Positions 1 to 11,265 of a stretch of DNA of 64,000 nucleotides are shown in pieces (within the stretch, counting starts at the first letter, position 1; each line of letters begins with the position of its first letter). This DNA is from Phocoena phocoena (Eukaryota; Chordata; Mammalia; Artiodactyla; Phocoenidae). Both the position numbers and the translations under genes were made by a program. The DNA lies in the NCBI RefSeq assembly GCF_963924675.1, contig NC_089239.1:3213001-3277000 (forward strand). Direction: 5' to 3'. A model generated the notes under the pieces. That model worked only from the letters and a program-made list of their open reading frames with translations, made no database searches and had not been told where the DNA came from.

Positions 1-580
1 AGAAAAAAATAAAAAGATAAATGAAACAACAAGGCAAAACAGAACCACAACAGCAAATAAATAAATAAGGGCCAGGAAAGGCCTCGGCTGTGAAGGGAGG
101 GTGGGGCTTAGGCAGGGCCGGCCTTAGGCAGGGGATAGGGCCTAGGCTCCAGACCCACTCGGCTGGAAAACGTCCTAGTAGGATGGCGGGTAGGGGCTTA
201 GGCTCAGCAAGGCTGGAGGGGGCTTTGGAAGGCAGAGGTTTAGGCCTGGGATCCCAGCAGGCTCACCAGGGCCTGAGCAGGCTGGGGAAACACTGGCCCC
301 ATTCCCCTCCTATCTCCCGATTCCCCGAAGGTCTCTCCTGGTCCCTGCAGATCCCCTCACTGTGCGTGGGCCTCTCCAAGTGTGGGAACCCCCCCTCCCC
401 CAGCCACCCCTCAGGGGTGCCAGTCCCATCCTGCTTCCAGTTCTTCTCCCCCCACCGCGTCCTACCTAGTCACATGGGGGTTCCTTTGTCCCCTTAGGTG
501 TCCAAGGTCCCCCACCAGTGCCTGGTAGGTGCCCTATTTGTGAGGAGACACGAACTCCGCGTCCTCCTACTCTGCCATCT
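1..580 (-). mobile_element. Probable L1 5'UTR, body of the element outside the window
   Basis: Read on the minus strand, this GC-rich block starts near 580 with an aagatggcagagtaggagga-like head, the form in which cetartiodactyl L1 promoters begin. It continues through repeated cctaagcccc motifs and ends in a T-rich stretch at the window edge. The open frames inside it lack codon character. ORF1 and ORF2 of such an element would lie to the left of position 1. The alternative is an unrelated GC-rich unique sequence. The assignment rests on the head motif and overall composition recalled by eye. Confidence 0.55.
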
Positions 581-1549
581 TCTGCACAGTGGTTTCCTGA
601 CTGCTCCTCCTTTGTTTCTGCATCCCCTCCCTTCCCTGATTAGCAATTGTTTGAATCTGCCCTTTGGAACTCAGGAACGGTCAAGGAAGCTGAATGAAGC
701 CTCTTTCCTACAAACAAGAAACATAGGAACATGGAAAGGATTTGCACCCGGGAGGGCCCCACAGGGTCCTACTTGGTTTCAAAACCAGTAATTATAGTGG
801 TGTCATTGAGAATCAGGATTTGGGCATGGGAAAAAGAAGACACAGATGTAAGATTGACAAGATTAAGAAAAAAAAAACGTCGTCCTGATTTTAGTTCAGA
901 TGTATAAATACAAATTCAGGATGCATTTTGTCTTTTAAAAATGTGTTTCTTAATTCTATCCACTGAAAAGACCTAGGAACAATGATCATTCCACAAAGAG
1001 TGAGCACTCCTATTACCAGATTTTTGCATCTAAATACCATTTCCTGCTAAATGGAACCAGGAGGAGAGTTCATTTATGTGGCCTTTCCTGATCAAATTGT
1101 AACTCATCGTAAGCAAATAGTTGATGGAGGAAAGCTCTTTAAAGTAGTCTATCAAATAAATGAAGAAGAAAGGATAGGATGTCATAATTTGGCAACACAT
1201 AATTAATGGTTCTATGCAACGATCACCAACATTTGCTGACATCACTGAACGAGTGTGCCTCTTTGCCCAAAAAGTCCACCTCAATCTGAACAAGCCATAG
1301 CTTTAACCTCCAACTTATAGGAAATGCAGAAGACAGAGGAATGTGTCAATCCACCCCTTAGGGGGATGATCAGAAAAACCAGAAACTTCATGTTTCTTCA
1401 ACAAAGAAACCATAAGAGGAAAAAAGGGTGATGAGAGGGAACCAATAGATTTTTTTAAATAAGAGACATATCAATCAATTGCAATGTGTGGGTCTTAATT
1501 ACATCACAATTCATACAAACTGTAAAACAATCAAGGATCACGGGCGGGA
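581..1549. other. Unique sequence, no feature recognised
   Basis: This interval mixes a C-rich left part and an AT-rich right part. The 87-codon minus-strand frame at 1030-1293 resembles no protein I know and has no splice or promoter context. I see no RNA gene or recognisable repeat. Confidence 0.4.
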
Positions 1550-2250
1550 GGTCGGGGGGGAAATACTTTTCCTCTACCCTTCTAGGTTCTTCTGGCTGGT
1601 CTTAGAATTAGATTGACATGAGACATTAGCAGGAGAAAATAAACTTAATTACATAAGTATGGGGGGTGTCCATAAGAATGGGGCTCCAGGACAAGATAGG
1701 CAATTGAGGTTTATGTGCCATCTGAGAGAAGGAGAAGCGGGTAGAGGCTTGGGACTTCAAAGAGAAGGAAGGCAGTTCATAGGAGGAAGAGCAAACGTTT
1801 GGCAAACAAATGTTTGTGGGCCACACAGAGACAATGGGACACAGAGAGGACTTTGATTTCCCCCAGGCTACCACACTTCATCCTTATTATACTTTAGTTT
1901 TCTATGGTGATACTTCTTCCTGAACAGACCCTTTATCAAAATTCCTCAGTTAAGGGGAGTAGATAAAAGCTCTTCCTGAGCCTTTTGTTTCTTAAAAACA
2001 ATTAGCCCAAAAATAATTCTCAAGTCCAAGAGACACATTTTGAGGTGGCTAATTATTCTCCCTTACAGGACAATCAGGAAAATTTGAATACTGGTTGGAT
2101 ATTTAATGATTTTTTTTTTTAGGGTGGTAATAGGTAGGTTATAGATGAGCACAACTGATCATGAGTTTATAACTGTTGAAGCTGGGTGATGAGTATGCGA
2201 AGACTTACTATCCTCTTCTGTCTACTTTTGCATGTGCTTAGAATTTTCCA
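1550..2250. repeat. Ancient interspersed repeat, LTR-like, family unassigned
   Basis: The composition and phrasing look like a decayed mammalian LTR (1590-2090). It is followed by a segment ending near 2250 in ttttccataataaa, a common 3' end of old L1 elements. I cannot name either family with certainty and no target-site duplication is visible. Confidence 0.3.
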
Positions 2251-4159
2251 TAATAAATGATTGTTTTTGAAAGACTGCTCAGGATCTCTAAAGCTATTAG
2301 CCACCTCCACTTTGCATTCCTCCCACAGCAAGCCAAATGCTCCAGAGGGGAAATGAGTGGTCAGAAACCACACATGAGGGATTGTAATGGAGAAAAGCAG
2401 CCGACAGATTTCCAAAATATTATCTCCATTTCAGAGGATTTATTTTTGATGGAAGATGATAAGTTCCATTTTACATATGTTGAATTTGAGACTCCCAGTT
2501 CCAGGAGGAGTTGAAAATGCAAGACTCCAGTCTGGAAGACGTATCAGAGCTGACACCAACAGTAGAAAAAGAGTGGGCAGAAAAGAAAAAAGCAGGGACT
2601 TGAGATAGAGCCTCTTCCTTCCCTCCTTCACCCACTCATTCACTCAAAAATGCATGTGAAAAGTACTTATAAGGTATCAGAACCTGGGGATGAAAAGATG
2701 AAAGGTGGGGTTCAGTGAGGAAGAAAGGCACTTAAACAAAGACATAAAAGCATTAAATTTTGTCATCATAGTACCCAAGAGGTACAGTGGGTACGCAGAA
2801 GACCTTTTAAGTTTGCCTGAAGAGATCAGAGAAATGCTCTGATTTAGGAGACCAGAGAAAAAAGGGAAGCTGAGACCAACAGCCACATCTCAGTTCTGGC
2901 TAATGAAACTATTAGGGGACTTCTGTGAAAATGTTTTTCTCCCTACTAAAGGGCAAGTCCTTTTCTTCCCACTTCCTTCCTTGCTGCTTCCTGCTTTTGA
3001 ATGCAGTGTGAGGCCATGATACCTGGCTCAACTGCAGCCACCTTGTGACTAGTAACCAACAAGCATGAGGACAAAATGTCAATATACTGAGCATGTCTGA
3101 AAGGGCCTGGGTCCTTGATGATGTTGCTGAGCTGCTAAACCAGCCCCAAACAGCTCACCTCTGTTACGTAAGCAATAAATTGAAGACACTGTTGATAATA
3201 CTCCATTACTTGCAGTGAGATGAACTCCCAACTGATGTAGTGTGCTTTTCCTACCAAACCATGAATTACTTGGAGAAGCAACATGGCGTAGTGGTTCCAA
3301 AGAACCTGTGCTGATGTTTCTGAGACTAGCAATGACACTAATGAAAGACTGGTGTAGGAGAAGCCAGACTGCAAAGGAGTGAGTGGGTGGTACACGTTAG
3401 CTTCTAGGAGACCGCCCACCCACTGCAGAAGAGTATAAAGAGGGGTGAAGGTCAAAGCCAAGTATGGGTGGAGTCAGAAGGTAGTGTTGAATGAGTGTCC
3501 TGGCCTCTGGGTGCTTCCCCTTTAGCACCATCTTCCCGCCACCCAGATGACATCTCACAGTAGAGCAGGACTGCCCCTGCTCCAGCAGTCACAGGCACTC
3601 TTCTCGTCAGGAAAAGGAAGTAGTAATGGCTCTGGAGAGAGTAGTAGGATCAAGGGGAGAAGTTCTTTTAGGGTAGGAGAGTTGAGCATATTTGTGGACT
3701 GAAGGGAAGAAGAAACCGAAGACAGAAGAGAAGGGCAAGATTGATGGAGCGATATGGGAGCGCTAGGAAGGGCCACGAGATCCAAGCAGACAGGAGGAGG
3801 TAATTCTCCTTGTAGGAAAAAAGGCCAAGAGAAGAGAACATATAGAGACATGTTGAGAGGAAGGAAGAATGGAGGATCTTCCCTGCTGACTCAGTCTCAG
3901 AAAGTGGTGTTGTAGTTTTGGAGAGACTGAACAGAGTCCAGTCTCTGCTGGCCCCAGAGATGGCACCTCCCCGTGTGATCCGCAAGGTCAAGGGAGTGAC
4001 GTCAACCCTCTGTTTTAGAAGTCAGTGTTGTCAGTGTGACCAGAATTGATTAGACTGAGAACGATTTTCTTACACTAACCTCTTACACTAGTCACTCTCT
4101 GGACTTGGGACCCAGCTCTGTTCCCAGAGCTTGGCAAGCCCCTCAATCTTCCTAAGCTT
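2251..4159. other. Unique sequence, no gene recognised
   Basis: About 1.9 kb with no recognisable SINE, LINE or RNA gene. Several overlapping minus-strand frames of 60-108 codons (3079-3991) lie in different phases, start at arbitrary methionines and resemble no family I know. I treat them as chance. Confidence 0.4.
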
Positions 4160-4171
4160 CAGTTTCCTTAT

Positions 4172-4172
4172 T

Positions 4173-4207
<35 letters not shown>

Positions 4208-4405
4208 TTTTTTGTGGTACATGGGCCTCTCACTGTTGTGACCTCTCCCATTGCAGAGCACAGGCTCCGGATGCGCAGGCTCAGCGGCCATGGCTCACGG
4301 GCCCAGCCGCTCCGCGGCATGTGGGATCTTCCTGGACTGGGGCATGAACCCGTGTCCCCTGCATCGGCAGGCAGACTCTCAATCACTGCGCCACCAGGGA
4401 AGCCC
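4172..4405 (-). mobile_element. CHR-2-type tRNA-derived SINE
   Basis: The minus strand reads the CHR-2 head, the ccgcggagcggctgggcccg core and the gagaggccacaacagtgaga-like tail, ending in a (TTTA)n run at 4170-4213. It lies inside the left target repeat of the next SINE: tccttatttt at 4165-4174 and tccctatttt at 4406-4415 flank it. Confidence 0.9.
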
Positions 4406-4415
4406 TCCCTATTTT

Positions 4416-4843
4416 TTTAAAAATAAATTTCTTTATTTTATCTTATTTATTTATTTTTGGCTGTGTTGGGTCTTCGTTACTGCGCCTGGTCTTTCTCTAG
4501 TTGCGGCGAGCGGGGGCTACTCTTTGTTGCAGTGTGCAGGCTTCTCATTGCGGTGGCTTCTCTTGTTGCGGAGCATGGGCTCTAGGCCCGCGGGCTTCAG
4601 TAGTTGTGGCACGTGGGCTCAGTAGTTGTGGCTCACGAGCTTCAATAGTTGTGGCACGTGGGCTCAGTAGTTGTGGCACGTGGGCTCAGTAGTTGTGGCT
4701 CACGGGGTCTAGAGTGCAGGCTCAGTAGTTGTGACCGGGCTTCGTTGCTCCGCAGCATGTGGGATCTTCCTGGACCAGGGCTCGAACCCGTGTCCCCTGC
4801 ATTAGCAGGCAGATTCTTAACCCTTGCACCACGAGGGAAGCCC
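4416..4843 (-). mobile_element. CHR-type SINE with expanded internal ~22-bp unit
   Basis: This is an unusually long (about 430 bp) tRNA-derived SINE. The tRNA-related head is at the right end (4745-4843) and the A-rich tail at the left. The body holds six copies of a unit like ctcagtagttgtggcacgtg (4595-4741). Outer direct repeats cagtttcctta (from 4160) and cagtttccctaa (from 4844) indicate that it inserted before its SINE neighbour, which then entered the left repeat. Confidence 0.85.
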
Positions 4844-4858
4844 CAGTTTCCCTAATTT

Positions 4859-5283
4859 CAAAATGATTTGGAAAGTTATCTTGAAGGGCTGCGGTTACAA
4901 GGGAACCAGTAGTTCACGTAACACCTGAAGCACAGTGCTCACTAAAATGTTAACTATTGTAATTTCCTTGCTCAGCAAAATGATTGAACGGCTCTTGTAC
5001 AGCAGGCACTGTGCTGGGTGAGGACAGGCATCAGCACAGAACCAACAGGGCGTTCTTGTCTTCGTGCAGCTCTTATTAGTGCTGTCAACGGAATCAGAAA
5101 CAGCAAGGGGCAAGTTCCCACCTGAGAAAGTCCAGGGTCTGTCCTGGGGCTGCTGACTGTGGAGGCTGAGTAAACACATCTATTGTATAAACCACAAGGA
5201 TGCATTCAGTTTGTATCAAGACTCGCAGGCATCAAGTGACAGCTCAAAACAAAATCAGAACTTGCTCAGCAAATGTGGAATCA
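4859..5283. other. Unique sequence with a weak ancient-repeat segment
   Basis: At 4990-5080 the wording (gcaggcactgtgctgggtg and following) resembles a widespread ancient mammalian repeat of MIR/L2 age. The remainder shows no recognisable feature. Confidence 0.3.
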
Positions 5284-5394
5284 GGTAAATAGTGTCCTCC
5301 CAAACTCACGTCTGCCCAGACCCTCAGCATGTGACCTTCTTTGGAAATGGAGTCTTGCACATGTAAATAGTTAGTTGAAATGAAGTCACACCAG

Positions 5395-5566
5395 GGGACT
5401 TCCCTGGTGGCACAGTGGTTTAGACTCCGCGTTCCCAATGCAGGGGGACGGGGTTCGATCCCTGGTCCAGGAACTAGATCCCACGTGCATGCCACAACTA
5501 AGGAGCCCTCCTGCCATAACTAAGACCCAATGCAACCAAATAAATAAATATTAAAAAAAAAAAAAA
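5395..5566 (+). mobile_element. Short tRNA-derived CHR/BOV-tA-like SINE
   Basis: The head is gacttccctggtggcacagt, with a B-box-like ggggttcgatccctggtc and a tail of (aaat)n plus A14. A perfect 18-bp target-site duplication, gaaatgaagtcacaccag, lies at 5377-5394 and 5567-5584. It interrupts the MLT1 LTR. Confidence 0.93.
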
Positions 5567-5614
5567 GAAATGAAGTCACACCAGATAAGCGTGGGCCCTA
5601 AATCCCACAGGTGT

Positions 5615-5738
5615 CTTTTTTTTTTCCTGGCCGCGCCAGGCAGCAGGCAGGATTCTAGTTCCCCAACCAGGGATCGAACCCGGGCGCCCTGCATTGGGAG
5701 TGTGGAGTCTTAGCCATGGGACCGCCAGGGAAGTCCCA
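5615..5738 (-). mobile_element. Short tRNA-derived SINE, reverse orientation
   Basis: It has a T-rich left end and a gggaagtccc right end (the SINE head reversed), with gatcgaacccgggcgcc as the internal promoter complement. A short flanking repeat gtgtcttt (about 5610 and 5746) is compatible with a target-site duplication. It is the second insertion in the MLT1 LTR. Confidence 0.85.
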
Positions 5739-6022
5739 TCTTATGTGTGTCTTTATGAGAAGAGGAGAGATCACACAGAGAGAGGAGAAACAGGTGGTGG
5801 AGATGCCATATGAGGGGGATGCAGAGAGCATGTATGCGGCCACCAGCCAAGGACCTCTGGAACCACCAGACACAGGGAGAGGCCAGGGAGGGTCCTCCCC
5901 AAGAGGCTTCGGAGGAACACCTGGGCTCCCGACTTCTGGCTGCCAGTCCTGTGAGAGGATACATTGCTGCTGTGTTAAGCCCCCTGGTGGTAGTCGTTGT
6001 CACGGCAACCACAGGGTGCTAC

Positions 6023-7234
6023 TGCCCGGGCCAGGCGGACCTGCCCGGCGCTCAGCCTGCGGTCGTGCTCATCAGCCTGCTGTGTGGTTCTACCCACCAG
6101 GGCCCCAAACGGCTCCTGCTGGCTGGTGACGGCACCTTCCTCTTGCACGGAGCTGGGGCCCCACCCCACGTGGGGACTTCAGGCTGACTCATCCCTCCCG
6201 CTAACTCTTTCCTTCTTCAATACAAATGATGTGCCCTCACTAAACCTCCACCGCGGCACCTTCCCAGGGCAGGCTGGCTCCGGAGTTTCTCAAATGGGAA
6301 CTTCGACAGATCACATTTAGATTCCGCTTTATTTCGCTCAGAATCCTGGTGGGTTCTGCCCGTGTCCTCTTGTACTGGTCACGTGGTGTGTGAGCATAGA
6401 TGGATGCCCTTCAGGGGAGAAGGGGCCCCGGCGAAATTGTCTGGGGGCCTGGGAGACATCAGGACAAGACGGTTCGTCTTTCTCCACTAGACACACGTGG
6501 TCAGGAGACAGCCAAAATCTTGTAGGAAAACGATAACCCCAGAGTGTCTGTTCTTCCCCTTCTGATTCCTTTGCTCCCCTCCTGTGTCCTTTGGATTTAA
6601 AAATAGATCGTGTCCCCAAAATATTGAGGCCAACTAACAATGATCTCATCAGAATTACTCTGAGCCTCTAGAAGTTTTTGATTTCTTCTTGCTCATGAGC
6701 GTACAAACGGCCCATTTATAAGAATAACAACTTGGCCTCCTATTTCTGAAACACTAGCAAGTGATAAACACGAGCACAGTATAGCACGCTTGCATATAGC
6801 AGGACCGACAAGAAACAGCTGAAGGAAGCACAGGCAAGCTCTTAACTGGCTGCCTTGGCCCCTGATCACAGCTCACACTTGCTGTCAGCTCTTTCCTTTC
6901 AAGAGGTACCTGCCTCCCTGTCCTCCTGGGGTTACAGTTATCCCTGTGTGTGTTCATCTTTCTTCTTCAGGTTGCCAGCCACGGGGTCAAAGACGACAGG
7001 GGATAAGTATCTGTGGTCCCAGGACAGCACTTTTCCCGCCGCAAACACTCGGTAAATGCCTTAGGTTGAATAAGAGTTACTTCCATTGTCCTTACTTTTT
7101 GGTATTTTGCTCTTAACACCATTACATTAAAAACTTTTTGTTAACTGCTGACACAAGGGGTGTCCTCCAAACAAACTTGGTTTTCTTTCCCCTTGTTCTT
7201 TTACATTTTTTTATTTGAAGATCATTCTTTTATT
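6023..7234. other. Unique sequence, moderately GC-rich left part
   Basis: 6023-6300 is GC-rich with overlapping frames on both strands, all in incompatible phases. A CACGTG E-box lies at about 6380. No repeat or gene family is recognised. Confidence 0.35.
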
Positions 7235-7269
7235 TATTTATTTTTTTCCAGAGTGGCTGTACCATTTTA

Positions 7270-7469
7270 AAAAAATATTTATTTATCTACTTATTTATTT
7301 ATTGGTTGTGCTGGGTCTTAGTTGAGGCAGTCAGGCTCCTTAGTTGCGGCTCGAGGGCTCCTTAGTTGTGGCATACATGTGGGATCTAGTTCCCTGATGA
7401 GGGATTGAACTCCGGCCCCCTGCATTGGGAGCACAGAGTCTTAACCCCTGTGCCACCAGGGAAGTCCGT
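7270..7469 (-). mobile_element. CHR-1-like SINE, reverse orientation
   Basis: An A-rich tail complement (atttattt repeats) at 7272-7302 is followed by tggttgtgctgggtcttagt and, at the right, ccaccagggaagtcc. Flanks gtaccattttaaa and gtgtccttttaaa match at 10 of 13 positions and may be a decayed target-site duplication. Confidence 0.85.
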
Positions 7470-8618
7470 GTCCTTTTAAACATACTCACTGAAGGCAACC
7501 GTTCTTGACCTCGGAGGGAAATCAGGCAGACCCTGACTTCTCTGCTCAGTCTTGGATGAAAGGCAGCCCTGTGGTCACGATAGGTTCTCAAAAGTGAGGA
7601 CGCTCATCCTAACGGATTAACTGCTTTAGCCTTCCCGCAAAGTTAAGTTCCCCTCCTCTCCTCCCATCTCCATGCCAACAACGGTGGGCAGCCTGCTCTC
7701 AGGGGACGCTGTGTGCCATCAGGAAAGAGGAGGACAGCTGCAGGAGGGGGACAGCCCTCTGTCCTCACGTGGTCAGTGATGGCTTGGTTGGGTGCGGAGG
7801 AGGCCAGAGGCTGGTGGGAGGGGACAGAGCTGCTGACTGTTGTGACCCGACTGGCCTCAAGAGGGAAGCCCCATGTCTTGCAGCTTGTAATTAGGGCTGA
7901 ATCACAGTGCCAGTGCCAGCCTGTTTGGCCCCCAAAGCAGAGCAGATGTCGGCAGAGAAGACAGCGGAAGAGACCCCTTCCCTTTGCTCCTGCCTGCAGG
8001 GGTGCACCAAGCACGGTCATGGTCATGGTGCCCTCCCTCCAAGGGCAGGGGTGGGGTGAGGCGAGGGAGGCACTCACCGCAGGCCCAAGCACTAAGGGGG
8101 GACCCAGAAACTCAGCTGTTGTGATAAATAATCTTTTAATGCAGTATTTAAAAAAATCAAAATTAATGGGAAAATCCATGATGAACAAAATGTTACTAAT
8201 TTTCCCTTTTGCCTCAGGCTCTGGTGTGGTAGTTAACAGACTTTAACTGACCCTGTCTTTTTAAAATTCTGATGTTTCGCTCAGCATGGACTTCTGGCAT
8301 TAATTTCGAGCTTTAGGCGAGCTTTAGCGTTAAAGTGCATGCAGCCATCCACGTGAATACAGGTTAACAAACGCCATCTTGAGTGCAGTTAGCGGCAATG
8401 TTCTGATATCAACCTCCTGGTTTGGATGTTGTACGATAGGGTATACAAGATGTCAGCGTTGGGAGAATACCGTTGTTGCAACTCCCTGTGACTCTATAAT
8501 TATTTAAAAATTAAAATGTTGATAACAATGACTTGTATAAATTAGTGAATTTTTTTGGCACTCACTTCCATTTGGGGCCCACAGCGAGTGTCTCACTTGT
8601 CTCCTGTGGTCCTGGCTC
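7470..8618. other. Unique sequence; possible old L1 3' relic near 8420-8530
   Basis: The overlapping frames at 7643-8188 (minus) and 7713-8246 (plus) are shadows of each other and neither resembles a known protein. The segment around 8420-8530 resembles a worn LINE 3' end, but this is too weak to assign. An AT-rich patch lies at 8500-8560. Confidence 0.35.
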
Positions 8619-8633
8619 TGCTTGTCCTGCTTT

Positions 8634-9032
8634 TTTTTTTTTTTTAATTGAAGTCTAGTTGGTGTACAATGTTGTGTTAATTTCTGCTGGACAGCAAAGT
8701 GACTCAGTTATACATATGTATACATTTTTTTCATATTCTTTTCCATTATGGTTTATCAGAGGATATTGAATATAGTTCCCTGTGCCACACAGTAGGACCT
8801 TGTTTATCCATCCTATATGTACTAGTTTGCATCTGCTAACCCCAAACTCCCAATCCATCCTTCCCCTTCCCCCTCCCCCTTGGCAACCACAGGTGTGTTC
8901 TCTATGTCTGTGAGTCTGTCTCTGTTTTGTAGATAAGTTCATTCGTGCCGTATTTTAGATTCCACATGTAAGTGATATCATATGGTATTTGTCTTTCTCT
9001 TTCTGACTTCACTTAGTATGATCATCTCTATT
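8634..9032 (-). mobile_element. 5'-truncated L1 3' end
   Basis: It begins with the reversed poly(A) tail at 8634 and runs through typical cetartiodactyl L1 3'UTR wording (gaagtctagttggtgtacaa, gtgactcagttatacatatg, cttagtatgatcatctct). A perfect 15-bp target-site duplication, tgcttgtcctgcttt, lies at 8619-8633 and 9033-9047, so the element is a ~400-bp truncated insertion. Confidence 0.95.
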
Positions 9033-9150
9033 TGCTTGTCCTGCTTTCAAAACAGTGGTAACAGCAACTAGGCAGCTCTGCTCACCCCAGAGACTCACAG
9101 AGGCCTTGGTGTTCCCCCGGGGCTGGACCTGGGGACTAAGGCCCACAGAT

Positions 9151-9187
9151 ACCCCTGCCCCTGCCGCCCCTGCCCCTGTCGCCCCCT
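9151..9187 (-). repeat. C-rich tract, G-quadruplex-capable on the minus strand
   Basis: Five runs of four or more C (9152-9155, 9158-9161, 9167-9170, 9173-9176, 9182-9186) are separated by 2- and 5-base spacers. On the minus strand this fits the canonical G4 pattern. Confidence 0.7.
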
Positions 9188-9379
9188 CCAACTCTGTCCT
9201 CTGTCTCCACACTCCTGCCTGACGGCACCTCTGTCTTTCAACAAACACCCCGAGTGCAGTGTTCAATCCCATCCCACTCTCGATCTTAGTAGTAAGTCAG
9301 GGGCTCTGGGCTTAAGCGCCCAGTCGATTCCAGTGGGCCTGCCCCAGGAAGGTACCTCCGCCCTCTGCCAGTTCCTGAC

Positions 9380-9550
9380 TTCATGTGAGTGTTAGAATCT
9401 TCTAGATCGGCATCACCTGGGAACTTGTGAGAAAGGCCAGTTCTCAGGACCCGCCCCGGACCCAAGACATCCTGGAGCTGGCCCAGCAGTCCGTGTTTGA
9501 AAAACCCTGCAGGTGACTCTGGTTCATGCTAGGGTTTGAGAACCACTGAT
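9380..9550 (+). mobile_element. MER5A-type hAT-Charlie MITE fragment
   Basis: The phrases atcacctgggaacttgtgag and gggtttgagaaccactg are the recognisable internal and terminal parts of MER5A/B. It is a non-autonomous DNA transposon relic with no coding capacity. The left terminal repeat is not clearly preserved. Confidence 0.75.
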
Positions 9551-11264
9551 CTTAAAAAAACACAGGATACTTGGACCCACCAGAGATTCCGATTTCACTG
9601 GTTCTGACTTTCAGTCTGAGAACGGTGAGGAGATTCCTCGGGAAACTCCGTGAGTACCAGCGGGGGGAGAGCTGCTGTCTTCGGGTCTAGGCTTGATCAG
9701 CTGCATCTCGGTTCTGGTTCCCCAGAGGTTTTTCTCTGGGGGTTTCAGAGAAACCAAAGACCTTCCTCTAATGATAGTCTAAAGAGTTAAGAGGGAATAA
9801 GACACTGCCATGACCTGCCATCCAAAGCACCCACAGCTCCCGGGGGCTCCTTTGACTTGTATGGATTTTAGTCTGCATGTCCTTTCTCTTTCTCCTCTCA
9901 ACTCCCACAGGGTAACTAAAACCTCACAAACATAAAGGAACGATTGTTCTCAACTGGTCTGGAAGAGGTGCAATTCATGTGGATATAATTCACACCTTCT
10001 GGGATATCGTTATTCCTGATAAAATGCCTCAGTAATTTTCTCATTAAATTTAGAACGAGTTAAGTTGTGTTTGAGAGACAAGTCACCCACTCGGCCGTCA
10101 GTCACACGTCTAGAGATATTTAACCAAACACTCTGACCTTTCTGAGTCTGGCCTAAGTCCATTATCTTAACATTTTCTCATCCAATAATATAATCCTACC
10201 AAATGGGAACCGTGGCTGCAGGACAACCTCCCTCGTATAATACAATCATAATAAAGCTCTTACATGTGCTTCTTCCTTACAGTCTGAAAAGTTTTTTAAT
10301 ACAGACTATATAAACACTACAGAGCCACTAAACACAATTTTAGGCAATGCAAACAATATGGAAGTATAAATAATAGTAAGGGTTAGTCCTTCAAGGAATT
10401 CCCCTTCCCAGAGGTGACAAGTTCTAGTGTGTGTGTGTCCTCCAGGCATTTCCTATTCATTCATTCATTCAATATTTATTGGTCACCTAGACTGTCTCAA
10501 GCTGAGGCCAGGGGTTAAAATTGTGAAAGAGATAAACCTGTTCTTTAACTCATGGATCTTACACAAATATAAATATAAACTCTCATATTAATAAAATAGC
10601 TGATTCCCGTCCAGGCTTCCTTTTCCTGCTGTGGATTCACCGAGCAAAAGTGAAGCCCTCCTTTGCCTGCTCCCATCAAATGAAGGAAAGCCGGGGAGTG
10701 CTTTCCACTCCAGTGCCCCACCAACCATTGCCAGACCTGCTAGGGAACAAGGATGGACGGTCCTGGAGAAGGCTCCCAGGATGGAGGAGATCAAGGCAGC
10801 CTGGCTGGGGGGGCCCTGGGGGGGCGGCAAGCAGAGGAGGGAGGTCCCTCAGCCCCAAGGAGGGAGGAGGCTTGGGGGCTGCTGGAGGCCGCAGTGACCA
10901 GCCCTCCTATGCCCAGGGCTCCATGGGGGGCGGAATACTAGGTGTGTCCACTGGGGGCCTGGGGCAAGCCCCTCCGCCCCCCCAGCCCCAGCCGGGGATC
11001 AAAGCCCCTGCCTTTGAAATGCATACTAGACTTTGGGCACTGGATGCCCAGCTGGGACCAGGAAGTTCAAGGACAAAGCTGCTTCCTGAAATCCTCTGGA
11101 CTGATAAACACCCCAGGACTCGCATGCCCCCGAGGCAATGAAAACAGACACTGCTCATCCCATTGCTCTGGTCAGTGGAGACTGGAGCTGGAGGTGATCT
11201 GATTGAGGGACATGAAACATTTCCCGCACCCAAGTGGTGGGAAGCAAAGTTATGCCCGTCACCT
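9551..11264. other. Unique sequence with weak ancient-repeat segments
   Basis: 10455-10580 (cattcattcattcaatattt and following) resembles a mammalian-wide MIR/L2-age repeat. 10300-10440 also reads like an old LINE-age relic. 10630-11130 is GC-rich, with several overlapping frames that fit chance in GC-rich DNA. No splice-bounded exon or known protein is visible. Confidence 0.35.
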
Positions 11265-11265
11265 A

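Larger units (their letters stand above)
5284..6022 (+). mobile_element. MLT1-type ERVL-MaLR solo LTR, split by two SINEs
   Basis: Diagnostic phrases in order are the gtgtcctcccaaactc opening, the gggccctaaatccc block, the cttatgagaagaggaga block, and the terminal acttctggctgccagtcctg through aagcccc and gttgtcacggcaac. After removal of the SINEs at 5395-5566 and 5615-5738 the order matches an MLT1 LTR. No internal retroviral sequence is present, so it is a solitary, decayed LTR. The MLT1 subfamily is not resolved by eye. Confidence 0.7.

Noticed and set aside
7643..8246. 181- and 177-codon antisense open frames
   Set aside because: Mutual shadows with no recognisable protein family. The right end enters AT-rich relic sequence, so chance frames are more likely than a gene.
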